Assembly: GCA_949825065.1 (NCBI GenBank)
Contig: OX463846.1
Coordinates: 16,216,205-16,280,204 of the forward strand
Direction: 5' to 3'
DNA: 64,000 nt
Source: Odontocerum albicorne
Taxonomy: Eukaryota; Arthropoda; Insecta; Trichoptera; Odontoceridae
The notes beneath the pieces were generated by a model. It saw nothing but the letters and a program-made list of their open reading frames with translations. It had not been told where the DNA came from and did not search any database. Below are positions 31,955 through 42,939 of the stretch, in pieces. How positions within the stretch are numbered: the first letter of the stretch is position 1; every line of letters begins with the position of its first letter. The position numbers and the translations under genes were made by a program.

Positions 31955-31985
31955 CAAAACGCCAATTTCATATGTAAGGACCTAA
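31955..31985 (-). repeat. Mariner right terminal inverted repeat
   Basis: Perfect complement of 30699-30729, followed by TA. Confidence 0.95.
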
Positions 31986-31987
31986 TA

Positions 31988-32303
31988 TATTCTGCTTTCA
32001 AAGCTCCGATTTTCACTTCCTTTCAAAACCCCGATTTTGTTTTCATTCATCAAGGTTAACACTAGCCCACAATATATGTGAGGATTTAGCGATTGATTCA
32101 TTTATAAAACAGTATGAAGTGAGTCTTTGACCTTGTTTCATGCAGAAACAAGCTTTTTAATATTTTCTCTAACCATTTTTCTAAGACATGCTCCCCAAAT
32201 AGCAAACATCCTTAACTTATTCTAATCTTTCATTGCTCACCCCACCCATACATTTATGTTATTTATAGTTAAGGTTTTAACGCTGTGGAGGTTTAAATAA
32301 ATG
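31988..32303. other. Unannotated stretch
   Basis: It may continue the LINE interrupted by the mariner, but no diagnostic motif is visible. From 32270 the text (GGTTTTAACGCTGTGGAGG) matches sequence flanking the other Penelope-like segments. Confidence 0.35.
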
Positions 32304-32660
32304 GTGATTTATTTAGTCCAACACTGTTTATTCCACTTTATATATCGGTATGCCCCTACCGGTTTCAAGGTTTTCACCTCATCATCAGGTAACACAAACA
32401 AAACTGAATTTTGTTCGAACTGGTACCGATATACACACATCTAACTGTAAACATTCGGGCTGGGGATTGTAAGTGGAGGAAGGCAGGATACAACTTCAGC
32501 AAGCAGCGATGAGGTTAGTAGCGTATACTCGTATGTCGGTACCAGTTTGAACAAAATTCAGTCGTTTGTACTCCCCTAATGATGAGGGGAAAACCTTGAA
32601 ACCGGTAGAGTTACACCGTTATATAAAGTGGAAAAAACAGTGTTTGACTAAACAAATTAC
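32304..32660. mobile_element. Fold-back Penelope-like element with inverted hammerhead-like arms
   Basis: The left arm (about 32304-32437) and right arm (about 32530-32660) are inverted copies of about 130 bases at roughly 85-90% identity. Shared blocks are GATTTATTTAGTCC, AACACTGTTTATTCCAC, CTACCGGTTTCAAGGTTTTC, CCTCATCATC/T and CTGAATTTTGTTCGAACTGG. The single-arm copies at 19535 and 20870 show it is dispersed. On the minus strand the left arm gives CUGAUGA, U, GAGGU-GAAA-ACCUU, GAAAC. In the right arm, on the plus strand, the first box is CUAAUGA. Penelope-like elements are known for inverted terminal copies carrying hammerhead ribozymes; the class call rests on that. No reverse transcriptase is present. 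Confidence 0.6.
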
Positions 32661-32680
32661 AAAGAATACATTTAATAAGT

Positions 32681-33062
32681 ATATATCGTCGTTGTTCTGC
32701 GAAAAGCATTTAAGTCCATTTTGGCTTAAAATGACTTTTTGATGCCATTTTACTTAAAATAAAAATAGCTACACATGGAAAAAACATTTACGTCCAAAAG
32801 TTATATGGTTATGAAAATTTTCACCAAGAAAGGATTAAGTCCAAAACAGGTGTCAGTATTTTTAATTTTTAGGTAATATGTTTTAAGGTACTCATTTTTT
32901 TGTAGTAATTCTTATAATTAAATAAACTGTCTTTAAATAACATCTGTTTGTATTTTATTTTTAAAAAACTTGATTTTATATCGCCTTCCGAAACTTAAAT
33001 TGCATTTATCTCAAAACTCAATATTTGGACTTAAATGCTTTTTGCAGAACAACGACGATATA
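32681..33062. mobile_element. TA-flanked MITE with about 36-bp inverted ends
   Basis: ATATCGTCGTTGTTCTGCG at the left is the inverse of GCAGAACAACGACGATAT at the right, continuing to GCATTTAAGTCCA with one mismatch. The length is about 380 bases, with no open frame. TA-rich flanks suggest a Tc1/mariner-type helper. It lies about 20 bases from the fold-back element. Confidence 0.85.
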
Positions 33063-33489
33063 TTCGATTGTAATTACCTTTGAACAATATATTTTTAAGG
33101 CTATAATTTCTCTTTCACAACATGTTTTATGATTAATTGAAGTAGATAATGCAAAAACAGGGTTAAGTTTTTATGTTTTCCACCATCTCTTCTTTTCTTT
33201 GTCTCGTTATGAAGAATAAGCGCAATAAATAAATATTCAGTTAAAACTTATGCAGTGATGCTGGAGTAAATATCCTGTTGTATATTATGAACTAAGTCAT
33301 TATTTTCCTTTGCTGTCTTTCTATTTTTTTTATCTAATAAACTTGGGTATGTCTTAATTTATTTAGTTGCGCTTATAAATGAGAATTTTACGAGCACATT
33401 CAGAAACAAAGAAAACTTAAGATAAAATTGAGTTACGAAACAGCGCTTCATTAAAATTTACACAACAAATTACTAATTAATTACATACT
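33063..33489. other. Unannotated AT-rich stretch
   Basis: Nothing recognised. Confidence 0.4.
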
Positions 33490-33900
33490 CGTACATACAT
33501 ACCATTACGCCATTAAACGGTTGGGGTAGCTAGAGGAGACTCTAAACTTTCTTATTACGAAATACTTGTTTCACATCTATACATCTTCTAACACAGTTTC
33601 TTTTACTTCTCTTACCTGTTTTTTTTTCAAAATTTCATTCACTTGGTCCAACGATACTTATCTCACTCGTCCTTAACCACGACTCCCACTTAGGCTTGCA
33701 CTGTAAATTTGTGTAAAACAACCAATCTCTTGTCACCATGTCGAAACCATCTCAACGTGGTGTTTTCCACCCTACTTAACACACCTGTTGTCAACACATT
33801 CACCAAAGCGTTGGCGGCCGTGATCAAGCGATTAATATTCACGTTAAGCAAGTGTACGATCCAGGTTCCATTCCTTACCAATTCACTTTCGAACTGGTTT
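33490..33900 (-). pseudogene. RTE-like LINE 3' end, family R
   Basis: The minus strand reads VLSRVENTTLRWFRHGDKRL (about 33720-33785), the clearest copy of the LRWFGHxxR motif here. The terminal CATACATACCATTACGCC segment is at 33493. Further upstream coding is lost. Confidence 0.72.
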
Positions 33901-34389
33901 TACTCTTAGACCGTTTTACACCAGAAAGTATGTTTTTACTCTTGTTTATATATTGTTCAATAAACATTCTTACATATGTTAGCTCTTAAGCAACCGGGTA
34001 ATAGCACTTTATAAACTAAGTCTAGTAAAGGCTGAATCAGATTTCAGAGAAAATCTGACGATAGTCGAAGAACTATAAACTCCTTGTCATTGGAACTATG
34101 GTTTTGATCTATAAGACTGTGTGCTTGCTGAAACGTAACGCACAGGCATCTTCTATTCACAATATGACTGACAATTATACTCGACCACGAGAGACAGCCT
34201 ATTCTTTTATCCTCGATTATGACATTTCTTATTCTGTCATACATTGACACTCAATATAATATACTCGTAGATGGATTTCCACCGCTTTACTCGGCTTCTT
34301 ATTAATTTCAGTAGATTATATCAAATGGCAATACATTTTTTATACTTACCTCGATAATAATGTTTCAGTTTCAGTTAAAATATAAAATA
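33901..34389. other. Unannotated stretch
   Basis: Between two family R remnants; it contains ATTTCAGAGAAAATCTGACGATAG. No gene recognised. Confidence 0.4.
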
Positions 34390-34780
34390 TATACATATTA
34401 ACTCGACATTTTTCTGTCGGGGAAGGCAGAGAGGACAGAGCGCCAGATTTTCCTATCTCAACACACATTCTTAGCATTTTGTGTATCCATACACCTTTTA
34501 CAATTTCTCCGACTTTGTAACCATACTTTCCTTGGTGGCCTACCACACTCCACTCCCATTCGCACAATATATTTGTTTTGTTAGTATTTCTTCATTAATT
34601 TCCTATACATGCTCAAACCATCTCAATGTACTCTTCTTTTTCTTACTCAACATATCAGCCTTAAGTTAATATTCATCCCTTATCAATGAATTCCGTATTG
34701 AATCATACAATATCACTCCTTGTATTCTTCTCAGTGCATTCATTCGGTTCGTTTAGTTTTCAAATAAAACAATAGAGCCA
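34390..34780 (-). pseudogene. RTE-like LINE 3' end, family R
   Basis: The minus strand reads MLSKKKKSTLRWFEHV, then a stop, near 34605-34652. Near the end, text such as CTGTCGGGGAAGGCAGAGAGG (plus strand) translates on the minus strand into a decayed WR(S)V..A(F)PDRK ending. Confidence 0.72.
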
Positions 34781-36204
34781 AAAATGAATTCAATGGTATT
34801 AAGTTAACAAATCATGAGCTAAAGTCAAACAATGTAAAGGGAGTAATGTAAATTTGTTTTCTTTTGCAGCGAAGGCTATCTTATCAGTATTGGATTAAAC
34901 AATGTCTCATGGAACTCAGTAAATTGAAACGATTTCTGCCCTTGCTGAATGTCAAGATAATAAATGCTAATACATTTATTACAAGCCCCGACCGAAATGT
35001 CCTTTTGACTAAATCAAATCTCGGGATTGGCTTTAGACGTATTTCGACCAAGATGGTATTAATAAAATCAAATATTTATTTAGTTCATCTTTTACAAGGG
35101 TAAAAAGCTCGACTAATTCCGTTTTGTTTTACGCATGAAGAGCAATCCGATTAAATTGTCTTCTGGTACGGAATATAAAAAGGCAAGGGAATCTTTGACA
35201 GCTGACGCGGTCTCATAATATTCCTGGAGTGCATGTTTGCACTTAGGCTGACGTGTTTAAGGAAAATGGATACATTATATTTTATATTATATTGTATACA
35301 GTATATACTCAAAATATCGTTGATAGATCCGATATATTGACTCAAATTGGTTTCCATACTATTGCTAGAAACACATAGAACTTTTCCAAATTCAAATGTG
35401 TTAACAATTTGCTAACACCAGTTGCACAAAATAATTTAGCCCCATCTCTAGTTTGGTAGATATGTTTTTATGTTCCTGTTGTTGAGTTTAGGAGGGTCCT
35501 CCTCCAGCTTTTTCTCAATCTTAAGTAAGGACACAGTATATGCAATTAATATATTAGGAAATTATGTTGATTTAAAGAAGATACAGTACTACGGATGAAT
35601 AAAGGATCCTTTAGACGTAAAAAAGGAAGAATAGAATATTTCCAAAAATAATCTATATTAGTATATATCGAAGGTAAGAGAATATTTCGATAGACAAGGA
35701 ACACGTTGTATGACAAAAATAATAAAATTCTGAAAAGAGGAAGACTGAAAAGTTTATAATATACATGTCAAAGTATATGGATGTGGTAAAAACGAGAGAT
35801 GTATGAAGTGGAGATCTGTTCGCTCTGCTCACCTCAATACAGGCGTGGCGTATGGTGATGATGAGGATTTAGATACAAAAAGCTGATGGCGCAACGATTA
35901 ATCTATGTTTATTAATTAGGCTGATCCTTATTTCAAACTTTGACTATTTGATAGGACAAGTCCTCCATATTACTCCTTTATTCAAGAAAATAAAATTGTT
36001 AATAATTTTTCAGTGTTACACCTGCAATACTAGGAAGTTTGGAATAGTTAAAAGATCTTTATTTTTAGATTTTCAACCTCAAAGCTTTCAGCAAGAGAAA
36101 GAAGAAGCTGAGATATATCTAAACTAAACAGTTATTTCCATGAAATAATGTTCAAAATGTGACTCATCGCATGTTTAAAAAAAACGTCCACGTAGCAATT
36201 TATG
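34781..36204. other. Unannotated stretch
   Basis: A 79-codon frame at 34864-35103 shows no known domain and no splice-site context that would make it convincing. A GATGATGAGGATTTAG patch lies near 35855. No repeat family recognised. Confidence 0.35.
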
Positions 36205-36570
36205 AACATAGATAAAAACCATTATGCCATGTCCCTTTTAGAGTAAGCAGATAGCTCATATGCCCATAGGTCTCCATACTTTTTATATTTCTCTCAATTG
36301 AAATTTTTACAACTAATTCCTTTCACTTTTTCTGCGTCTTCCTTTTTCTAGCTCTTCGTTTATTTCAGACATATATACTTGTTTCGTAAATTGTTATCAA
36401 CCCGTTCTCTCAAAGTAGCTGAACTGTCCTAAAAATGCTTTCGTAATTCTCCTTGTAACATCATTCCTAAATTTTAGACAAAAATGGTAATTTTTAATTA
36501 ACATGAAATTTTAAAACACTATCCACACACAATTTAAAGCTCAATACAGCTCATTCTTGCGTTATACTAT
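36205..36570 (-). pseudogene. RTE-like LINE 3' end, family R
   Basis: AAAAACCATTATGCCATGTCCC and the GTAAGCAGATAG segment match the family R end. The minus strand reads KAFLGQFSYFERTG near 36402-36445 in place of the WFGHIER motif. It is most similar to 30370-30690. Confidence 0.55.
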
Positions 36571-36689
36571 CGATACTACTTTCCGTTACATTTTAATTTT
36601 ATCTCAAACTTACAAAGTGAGAGAATCTAAAATCTAAATCTTCCGACAAATTAGGACTGACCTTTATTTATAAGTTCAAAAGATAATTG

Positions 36690-36840
36690 GATAAAAGCTT
36701 TTAACAATTAATTTTCATGTAGGCTGCTTTAACAACTTTCTAGTTGATTGGAAAATATTGCAGCATTGCAATTAATCCACCATGTAGTCCTACACACAAT
36801 GAAAGTGCTATACAATAATTTAACAAAATACGTGCTCTTT
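36690..36840 (+). repeat. SINE family A, 3' part
   Basis: AACAACTTTCTAGTTGATTGG, AAATATTGCAGCATTGCAAT and ACACAATGAAAGTGCTATAC match the family A body and tail. The tRNA-like head is not recognisable. Confidence 0.65.
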
Positions 36841-37202
36841 ATAGATATAATAAACATGGCAGAATGGGATTTCTTTTTGGTTTTCCAATGTTTTTAATTG
36901 GTATAACTTACAGGAATTTCAACCGGTAAAAACACGTGCAGTAAGTCTTACCTAATCAATTTAATATTTGCCTCTGGCGTACATTTTGTCATATTTATGG
37001 TCACGAGAATAAACATTCATTATATTTTCAGTATTGTCAAAGTTTCAGAGAATTTTAAGAGAATTGAAAAAAAAACCGTCGAAAGGGGAAATTATCCGAT
37101 TTGATACATTACACATTTAATAAAATACACTATTTGTTAAGAACTGAGTCTTGAATCTAAAGATAAATCTAACAGTGAGGTATATATAAAAATTGATGTC
37201 AA
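36841..37202. other. Unannotated stretch
   Basis: Nothing recognised. Confidence 0.4.
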
Positions 37203-37390
37203 TCCTCCGTAGCTTAGTTGGTACGACGTTTTTCTTCAATTCGGCTTGCGGCTTCGATTCCCGTTGGAACCCATTTTTTTAAAAAAGGTTTTCAGTGTTC
37301 TTTTCATTTAAGACCTATTTACCATATTCTTGGATGGAAATGATTTCCACATGACAATAAGCCAACTAGGTTGTACTGTATGCAAATAAA
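37203..37390 (+). repeat. tRNA-derived SINE, family A (full length)
   Basis: CTCCGTAGCTTAGTTGGTACG (box A) and GGCTTCGATTCCCGTTGG (box B, 37249-37266) precede AACCC, a T/A run, TTCTTTTCATTTAAGACC and GATGGAAATGATTTCCACAT. It ends at GTTGTACTGTATGC. Confidence 0.85.
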
Positions 37391-38744
37391 TTTTAATATA
37401 ATACCATACAATAAAAACATCGTTAAATATCTGATAAAAATGTTCAAGTTATAATAAAATTGAAAATATAAATTATAAATCTGTTTCGGGGACTGCGGAC
37501 CAATATGAATTTTTGTTTCCGATGGAACGAAAAAAGCGGTATCCTTTTGTGAAATGTATTTTTAAGAATAAAACGTTTATATAAAAAATGAATAAGTTTT
37601 TATGCTATCCAATTTATAATCTTTATTTATAATCTTATCCTCGATCCTTATCCTCGATGAGGTATTATTGGAAGACACATGAAAGTTTTACTATCAAATC
37701 TAACCTTACAAAACATAGCTACTACTCGTATTTTTACCCCGAGCCCTACTCATCTAGAAAAACAAATACGCATGCAATATTTTAAGTAACAATTTTAATA
37801 TTCAGCCTTTCAAAAAAGACTCCCAGTGTTTAGATATGATCAAATACAAATATTGTGTTTGGCGACGTTATCTAGATTCTGCCATTTATCGTAACGATCT
37901 GTACGTGTGAACCAGGAACGAGGAAGTACGCAAAAACTGAACACAGCGGCTGCTCTATATGGCCATAAATCCCCCCTAAAGAATCATCCTCTTTATTTGA
38001 AAACCATTCTAAAAAATATTTTCCCAAAAATGATGGAAAAATTCTCTTCCGCTTTGGACCAGAAGTTCCAGAACCCTATCGAAATCGCAAATTAGGAGAA
38101 CAAAGGGAATATAAATGGTTGTTTTAGATTTAAATCACACTCAATGTAATCCTTACATTCGGCAAAAGATCGAGATAATAATATTAATTCAGTATTAATT
38201 CTGAAATGATGCTAAAATTACTCCAGAGGCCTTCAATTGTATTGGAACTGGAGTATAAGCGATTGTCGTAGAATAATACATTCATAAAAATCGAGAGAAG
38301 TATCGATCCTTGGAAACATGAACAATTTTATTTATTTATCTGCTCTAATTTAATTAATATTACGTTACCAAGAAATAAAAGCAATGTCTTATTCTATGCT
38401 ATATAACCATCAATTTGACTCAAAATTAGGTTCTAAAGATTTCACTTCGATAAGCTCGTTGGATTGTATGAGTGAAACATTAATTCAGAAAATTCAAAAT
38501 AAATTTAACGGCATTGTAGTTTCTAGGTATGACATACTGTAGATCTGAGAAGGCGACAATTTGAACAAAACTATAATATTATCGTATAGCTTGATGTACA
38601 AAAAAATGTTTAATTTATTTCAGTGCTAAATAAAGTAATTAATATACCTCCACACCTCATGAAAAAGGCGAATATTTTTCAGTTAATTTATATTCGGTAT
38701 AATTGCACTTAAATAGAAATAATTGGAAAACGAATTAGTAAATA
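37391..38744. other. Unannotated stretch
   Basis: A tandem echo TTATAATCTT / TTATCCTCGATCCTTATCCTCGATGAG lies near 37615-37660. The 62-codon frame at 37907 has no known motif. Confidence 0.35.
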
Positions 38745-38895
38745 TTACTAGCAGGGGGCTGCGCATTTGATTCCCATTCATCACAGATTTTTTTAAATAT
38801 CTACGAGTAGTTTTCACTTCTGAAACATATTTTTGGTTAGTTGAAAAACATTTCTTAATGGTAATAATCCCACTTGAATTTACTGTATACAATGC
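38745..38895 (+). repeat. tRNA-derived SINE, family A
   Basis: A decayed box B (CATTTGATTCCCATTCATC, about 38765-38783) is followed by GTTTTCACTTCTGAAACATA, TTTTTGGTTAGTTGAAAAAC and a tail TACTGTATACAATGC. Confidence 0.65.
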
Positions 38896-39217
38896 AAATA
38901 TTATACATTACTTACCAAGCAATATAACAGCCAGAAGACGAGACTGGAGTCACCGGTCAGGGATATAACAGACCAATATGAAGTTCTGTTCAGATTTTGT
39001 CAACATAATTATAATAAAAACCCAATTTTTATATCACAGTTTACAGATCAGACCCTCCTTAAGGACGTTTTAAATTGAAATTGAAATCTAGTATTATTGA
39101 CAGATTAAAAATATATAGATATGTGTAGTTTGAGTGTAAAGATAGGAATATAGTATGAAGAGGTTGAATTTTTATGTTATCACCATATTACGAGTATATT
39201 CATTTTTAAGCTAGTAT
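38896..39217. other. Unannotated stretch
   Basis: Nothing recognised. Confidence 0.4.
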
Positions 39218-39465
39218 TTATTGCCTTTTCACCTTCTTCTCATCCACTATACTAATGCCTAACATAAAACTCCAACACCTAAGAGGTAAGAATCTTATTT
39301 TCCAGCTTGAGATTACCCATTCGATTCCCGTTGGTACCCGGTTTTTTGTAAATAAGGTTGTAATCTGGTTTTCACTTAAGACTCGTTTAAAATCATTCTG
39401 ACTGGTTGAAAAAGATGTCAAATGGCTGTAAAATTGTCAGGTTGTACTGTATAAAATGATAGTAT
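39218..39465 (+). repeat. tRNA-derived SINE, family A (full length)
   Basis: Box B CATTCGATTCCCGTTGGTACC (39318-39338) is followed by CGGTTTTTTG, AATCTGGTTTTCACTTAAGAC, CATTCTGACTGGTTGAAAAAG and GGTTGTACTGTATAAAATG. Confidence 0.8.
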
Positions 39466-40069
39466 TATGTTAATTAATACCTACGAATGGCCAATACGAT
39501 GAAAATTATTAACGACTTATTTTATAGTTCAATCAATTATGTCCATGATTTGTATAATATAATTTTATCTTCCAATGAAACATAACTCTATCAACGAGCT
39601 TTCAAAGATTCGGGCTCAACATTTCCATGAGAGAATGCAAAATACACACGCAATAACTACAAACAATATTCACGGGCTAATGGGATGGATGAGCAGGCGG
39701 AATCAGGAAAAGGAGTGCCCATATAGTTTGATTAGGGAAAACAAGTTAACAAACAACGTGAATATAACATTTATTATAGAGGAGAAAAATAAATCTACTT
39801 GGCTTTAATGTATTATGTTTTGGAAGGAATGTTTTTTTTCCGATTCTAAGGAAAATAATTATAAGAAAATCCCGTTTACATAAAATCTTTTTTTTTTACT
39901 TTACTGCCATTCGATAAGCAAATTAATCTTCGCTACCGTCGATTTGGTGTTGTTTATGCTTGAAGTTGTTATATTGAGGTTCAGTTTAATCCATATTTGT
40001 AAATAACCTTGCGATGTATTTTTTTTATGTAACTGTAGATGTTTCAAGAGATTTTAATATGTCCCATTG
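39466..40069. other. Unannotated stretch
   Basis: A 77-codon frame at 39575-39808 shows no known motif. Nothing else recognised. Confidence 0.35.
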
Positions 40070-40404
40070 GATAACCTCCATGACCTAGTTAGTAAGACGA
40101 TTGACATAAATCCGGTGATTTAGGGTTTGACTCAGGATGATACCCAAAAAACGTCTAGTAAAAGAGTTGGTCAGGTAACAACACTCGCACGCACCGAGAG
40201 CATGTGCGAATTTTGTTGTTCAGTTCTCTTTACGTGCGGTGGTGTTACGAACCGAACACGTGTAACGCGAACCGCGAAATCTATGCACCCTCCCTCCAAT
40301 GATTATAAACCCGAAGGCTCGATTATTGTACTGTATTACATTTTCACTGCATATAGCTCAATTTGACGGGTTTATTGTCAATCTCTTACGAGCAACAAGA
40401 GTGA
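40070..40404 (+). repeat. SINE family B, 5' part (interrupted)
   Basis: CCTCCATGACCTAGTTAGTAAGACG (box A-like) and a decayed box B (GGGTTTGACTCAGGATGATAC) precede the stem-loop AACAACACTCGCACGC...GCGAATTTTGTTGTT (40178-40220). The 3' end of the same element continues at 40541 after an inverted family A insertion. Confidence 0.75.
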
Positions 40405-40540
40405 TGTTTAAAGTGATTTTAAATTAAAACCAGTTAGATTGCTTATTTTAAATAGCTGGGTTTCAACGGTAATTAAACCCACAACCCTCGGGCTAGAAGA
40501 CAGATAACTTACTGTCTAAGCTACGGAAGTATTCACGGAG
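40405..40540 (-). repeat. SINE family A inserted into SINE B
   Basis: On the minus strand ATACTTCCGTAGCTTAGACAGTAAG (box A) and GTGGGTTTAATTACCGTTG (decayed box B) are followed by AAACCCAGC. The element is 5'-complete and short at its tail. It splits the family B copy, so it arrived later. Confidence 0.7.
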
Positions 40541-40655
40541 AACGATTGGGGCCGAAGATAATATTACCTCTCGGGAACACCCGCTCTTCATTAAATCCGA
40601 ATAACCAATTCGGATGTATTGAAGAGTACCACACAAAAGAATGGAATCGAAACAA
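40541..40655 (+). repeat. SINE family B, 3' part
   Basis: GGGGCCGAAGATAATATTACC, TCTCGGGAACACCCGCTCTTC and CCAATTCGGATGTATTGAAG form the family B tail (compare the inverse at 55420-55500). Confidence 0.75.
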
Positions 40656-41600
40656 TAAAGTTTTTTTTGTTGTAAAATGTTATGATGATTGGGAAAATCA
40701 TTATTTATCTTGTTGTCATTGTAAATTTGTTACTACTTGAAAAAAAAACGTACCGGCTAAAAACCATCACGAAAATAAGACATTTTTTAAAACAAATATC
40801 ACAAAAACGACAATTTATTTTTTAATGATGTCGATCTGTAGGTTCATTTTCCAACGAAAATATTAATATGAAATCTTCATTCGAAGTACCAATTAAAATT
40901 TAAAGAAAGTTAATTTATACAATAAACACTTCACGAATCGTCAATTAGAATATTGCGGTACGAAAATAATGACTTAATTTATTCATTTATTTATTTGTTA
41001 TATGATAAATTTATAATATGTTATGTATACATAATATAAAAAGACAGACAAAATAAGTTATTTCAAGTGAACCCTTTCAAAGAATATGGATCAGGGTTTG
41101 TTACCTGTCATTTGTCGGGACCCCAGTTAAATAGCTTTTGTTTGTATCTTACTGAGGACATACGAGTATGAACATAAAAAAATAGGTGGATACTTTTTAC
41201 CTATTGTTGATTATTATTTTATTCCTTTATGAAAAATCTTTATTACATAACTTGATCAGTTGTGAGATCTATCATAAGACGAGTACGTGCCACGTAAGTC
41301 AATCCTTATCACGCTACACCAATTCAAAGAAATTACCAGCCTATCTCGCAATCTCCTGCATAAATTTATCAAAAACATGTATAAAGAATAGGGAACGTGG
41401 ATGAAATGACAGAATAGATGTTTCTGGTGAATATTCCCAGCAAGTAATTATCCTGTCTTAACAATCAATAATTCATACTATTACTGGTTACAATTTACTC
41501 TTAACATTGTAACGTTAAATATATTTTTACAGATATTTAAATGCTTATAACCGAGGTGGTATTATTAAAAAGGTTAAGTAAATGATTTTCGAAAATATTA
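40656..41600. other. Unannotated stretch
   Basis: Nothing recognised on either strand. Confidence 0.4.
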
Positions 41601-41770
41601 GGTGTTAACATAAGTTGTGTCCGTTTTTTTCCAAATTTAAAAATGAGCACCAAAAGTAAAACAATATGGTTAAGGTTATACGTCATTCGAAAGAAAATTT
41701 TCTGTTCTACAAGATATTGTGTTTGCTTTTAAGTTACATATATTATTTTATTTGATTACAAGCCTTCAAA

Positions 41771-42854
41771 ATGGAATGTCAAGTAGACGAAAGTGACCAT
41801 TTTCGACACCTCCTTCTGTTCGCGTTCAATCGAGGGAATAAAACTGCTAAAGCTGTTCGCGATATTTGCGAAGTGTACGGTGAATATGCTATGAATGAAA
41901 GGACAGCTCGTCGATGGTTTTTTCGTTTTAAAGATGGTAATTTCGGCCTGAAAGACATGGAGTGTTCCGGACGACCAGTGGACTTCGATGAGGATCGCTT
42001 AAACCATATTATTCATGAAGATCCCCTTCAAACCACCGTAGAATTGGCTGAGCAGATGAATTGTAGTCACATGACTGTATACCGCCATCTTAAATCAATG
42101 AAGTTCAGAAGTTTAGCGCTCGGGTTCCACATGTTTTGAGTGAAAACAATAAAAATCAACGTTCGACAATTTCTGCTGGTTTGCTCGCGCGTCATCGAGC
42201 TACGCATGGCCACAAGCAAAGGTTCCTTAACCGCGTCATTACTGGTGATGATAAATAATGCCTTTATGGGAATATGAAGAAACGGAAAGAATTGGGAGTT
42301 ATGGTCAACAAGCAACGCCCAGAGCAAAACAAGCATCCGCGCAAGACGATGATTTGCATCTGGTGGGATTGGCAAGGCGTCATCCACTACGAGATACTTG
42401 AACGCAATCAGACAGTAAACGCGGAGCTATACATTCTGCAAATGCAGCGGCTCAACACTGCAATTCAACAAAAAAGGCCGGATCGGCAATATGGCGTTAT
42501 TCTGCAACACGATAACGCCCGCCCTCATATCGTCAACATTACGAAAAATGCCACTCAAGCGCTTGGTTGGGAAGCCATGCCACACCCTCCATATTCTTCA
42601 GAGCTCGCGTCGTCGAATTTCCACCTTTTCCGGTCGCTTTTGAACAATTTGCGCGGCGTTTCTTTCAATTATGACGTCGAATTACGGACATAATTGGACG
42701 AATTCCTCGAATTAAGACCGGATGGTTTTTATTGCACAGGCATTGAAATACTTGTTGGCAAGAACGTTGGCAAGAAGTTGCCAACGTTCTTGCCAACAAG
42801 TACGAACGTTGGCAAGAAGTTGTAAATAATGAAGGAGAATACATTATTGACTAA
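41771..42854 (+). pseudogene. Mariner transposase pseudogene
   Basis: The N-terminal frame (41771-42139) starts MECQVDESDHF and includes ARRWFFRFKDGNFGLKD and SGRPVDFDEDRL, normal for mariner DNA-binding domains. A frameshift near 42108 removes the usual GK(V)xKLxxWVPH stretch, although VLSENNKNQRSTISAGLLAR follows in another frame. The first catalytic region reads TGDDK then a stop (42256-42258). The frame from 42274 keeps HDNARPH but has SSELASSN instead of SPDLAPTD, so the third Asp is lost. A 50-base insertion at about 42749-42802 disrupts the C-terminus; the normal ending (ERWQEVVNNEGEYIID) is still readable after it, ending in TAA at 42854. Confidence 0.85.
42749..42802. repeat. Perfect 25-bp hairpin inside the dead mariner
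   Basis: The arms 42749-42773 (TACTTGTTGGCAAGAACGTT...) and 42778-42802 are exactly complementary around a GAAG loop. The arm sequence is nearly the same as the normal coding text just downstream (ACGAACGTTGGCAAGAAGTTG), so the insert appears to be a local inverted copy of it. Confidence 0.95.
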
Positions 42855-42939
42855 TTTGTTGTAATTTTTTTTATTGTGTCCTCTTGTTGTCTTCATTTGA
42901 AATAAAAACGGGTACAACTTATGTTAACACGTTAACACC

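Larger units (their letters stand above)
30699..31985 (+). mobile_element. Mariner transposon, cecropia type, apparently intact
   Basis: A 1,287-bp element flanked by the TA duplication (30697-30698 and 31986-31987). Terminal inverted repeats of 31 bases are identical (30699-30729 and 31955-31985, starting TTAGGTCCTTACATATGAAA). The element encloses one uninterrupted transposase. Mariners move DNA by cut and paste with only this enzyme. The end sequence and protein resemble the cecropia subfamily, the group of Hsmar1. Confidence 0.95.
41601..42939 (+). mobile_element. Dead mariner element of a second lineage
   Basis: The left end GGTGTTAACATAAGTTGTGTCC and the right end, read inverted (GGTGTTAACGTGTTAACATAAG, then TTGTACCC), are inverted repeats; the right end has an extra 8-base GTTAACAC duplication. 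TA precedes the left end, while the right flank is CAATA, so the duplication is not clean. The enclosed transposase is broken. Its sequence resembles mellifera-type mariners more than the intact copy at 30699. Confidence 0.85.
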
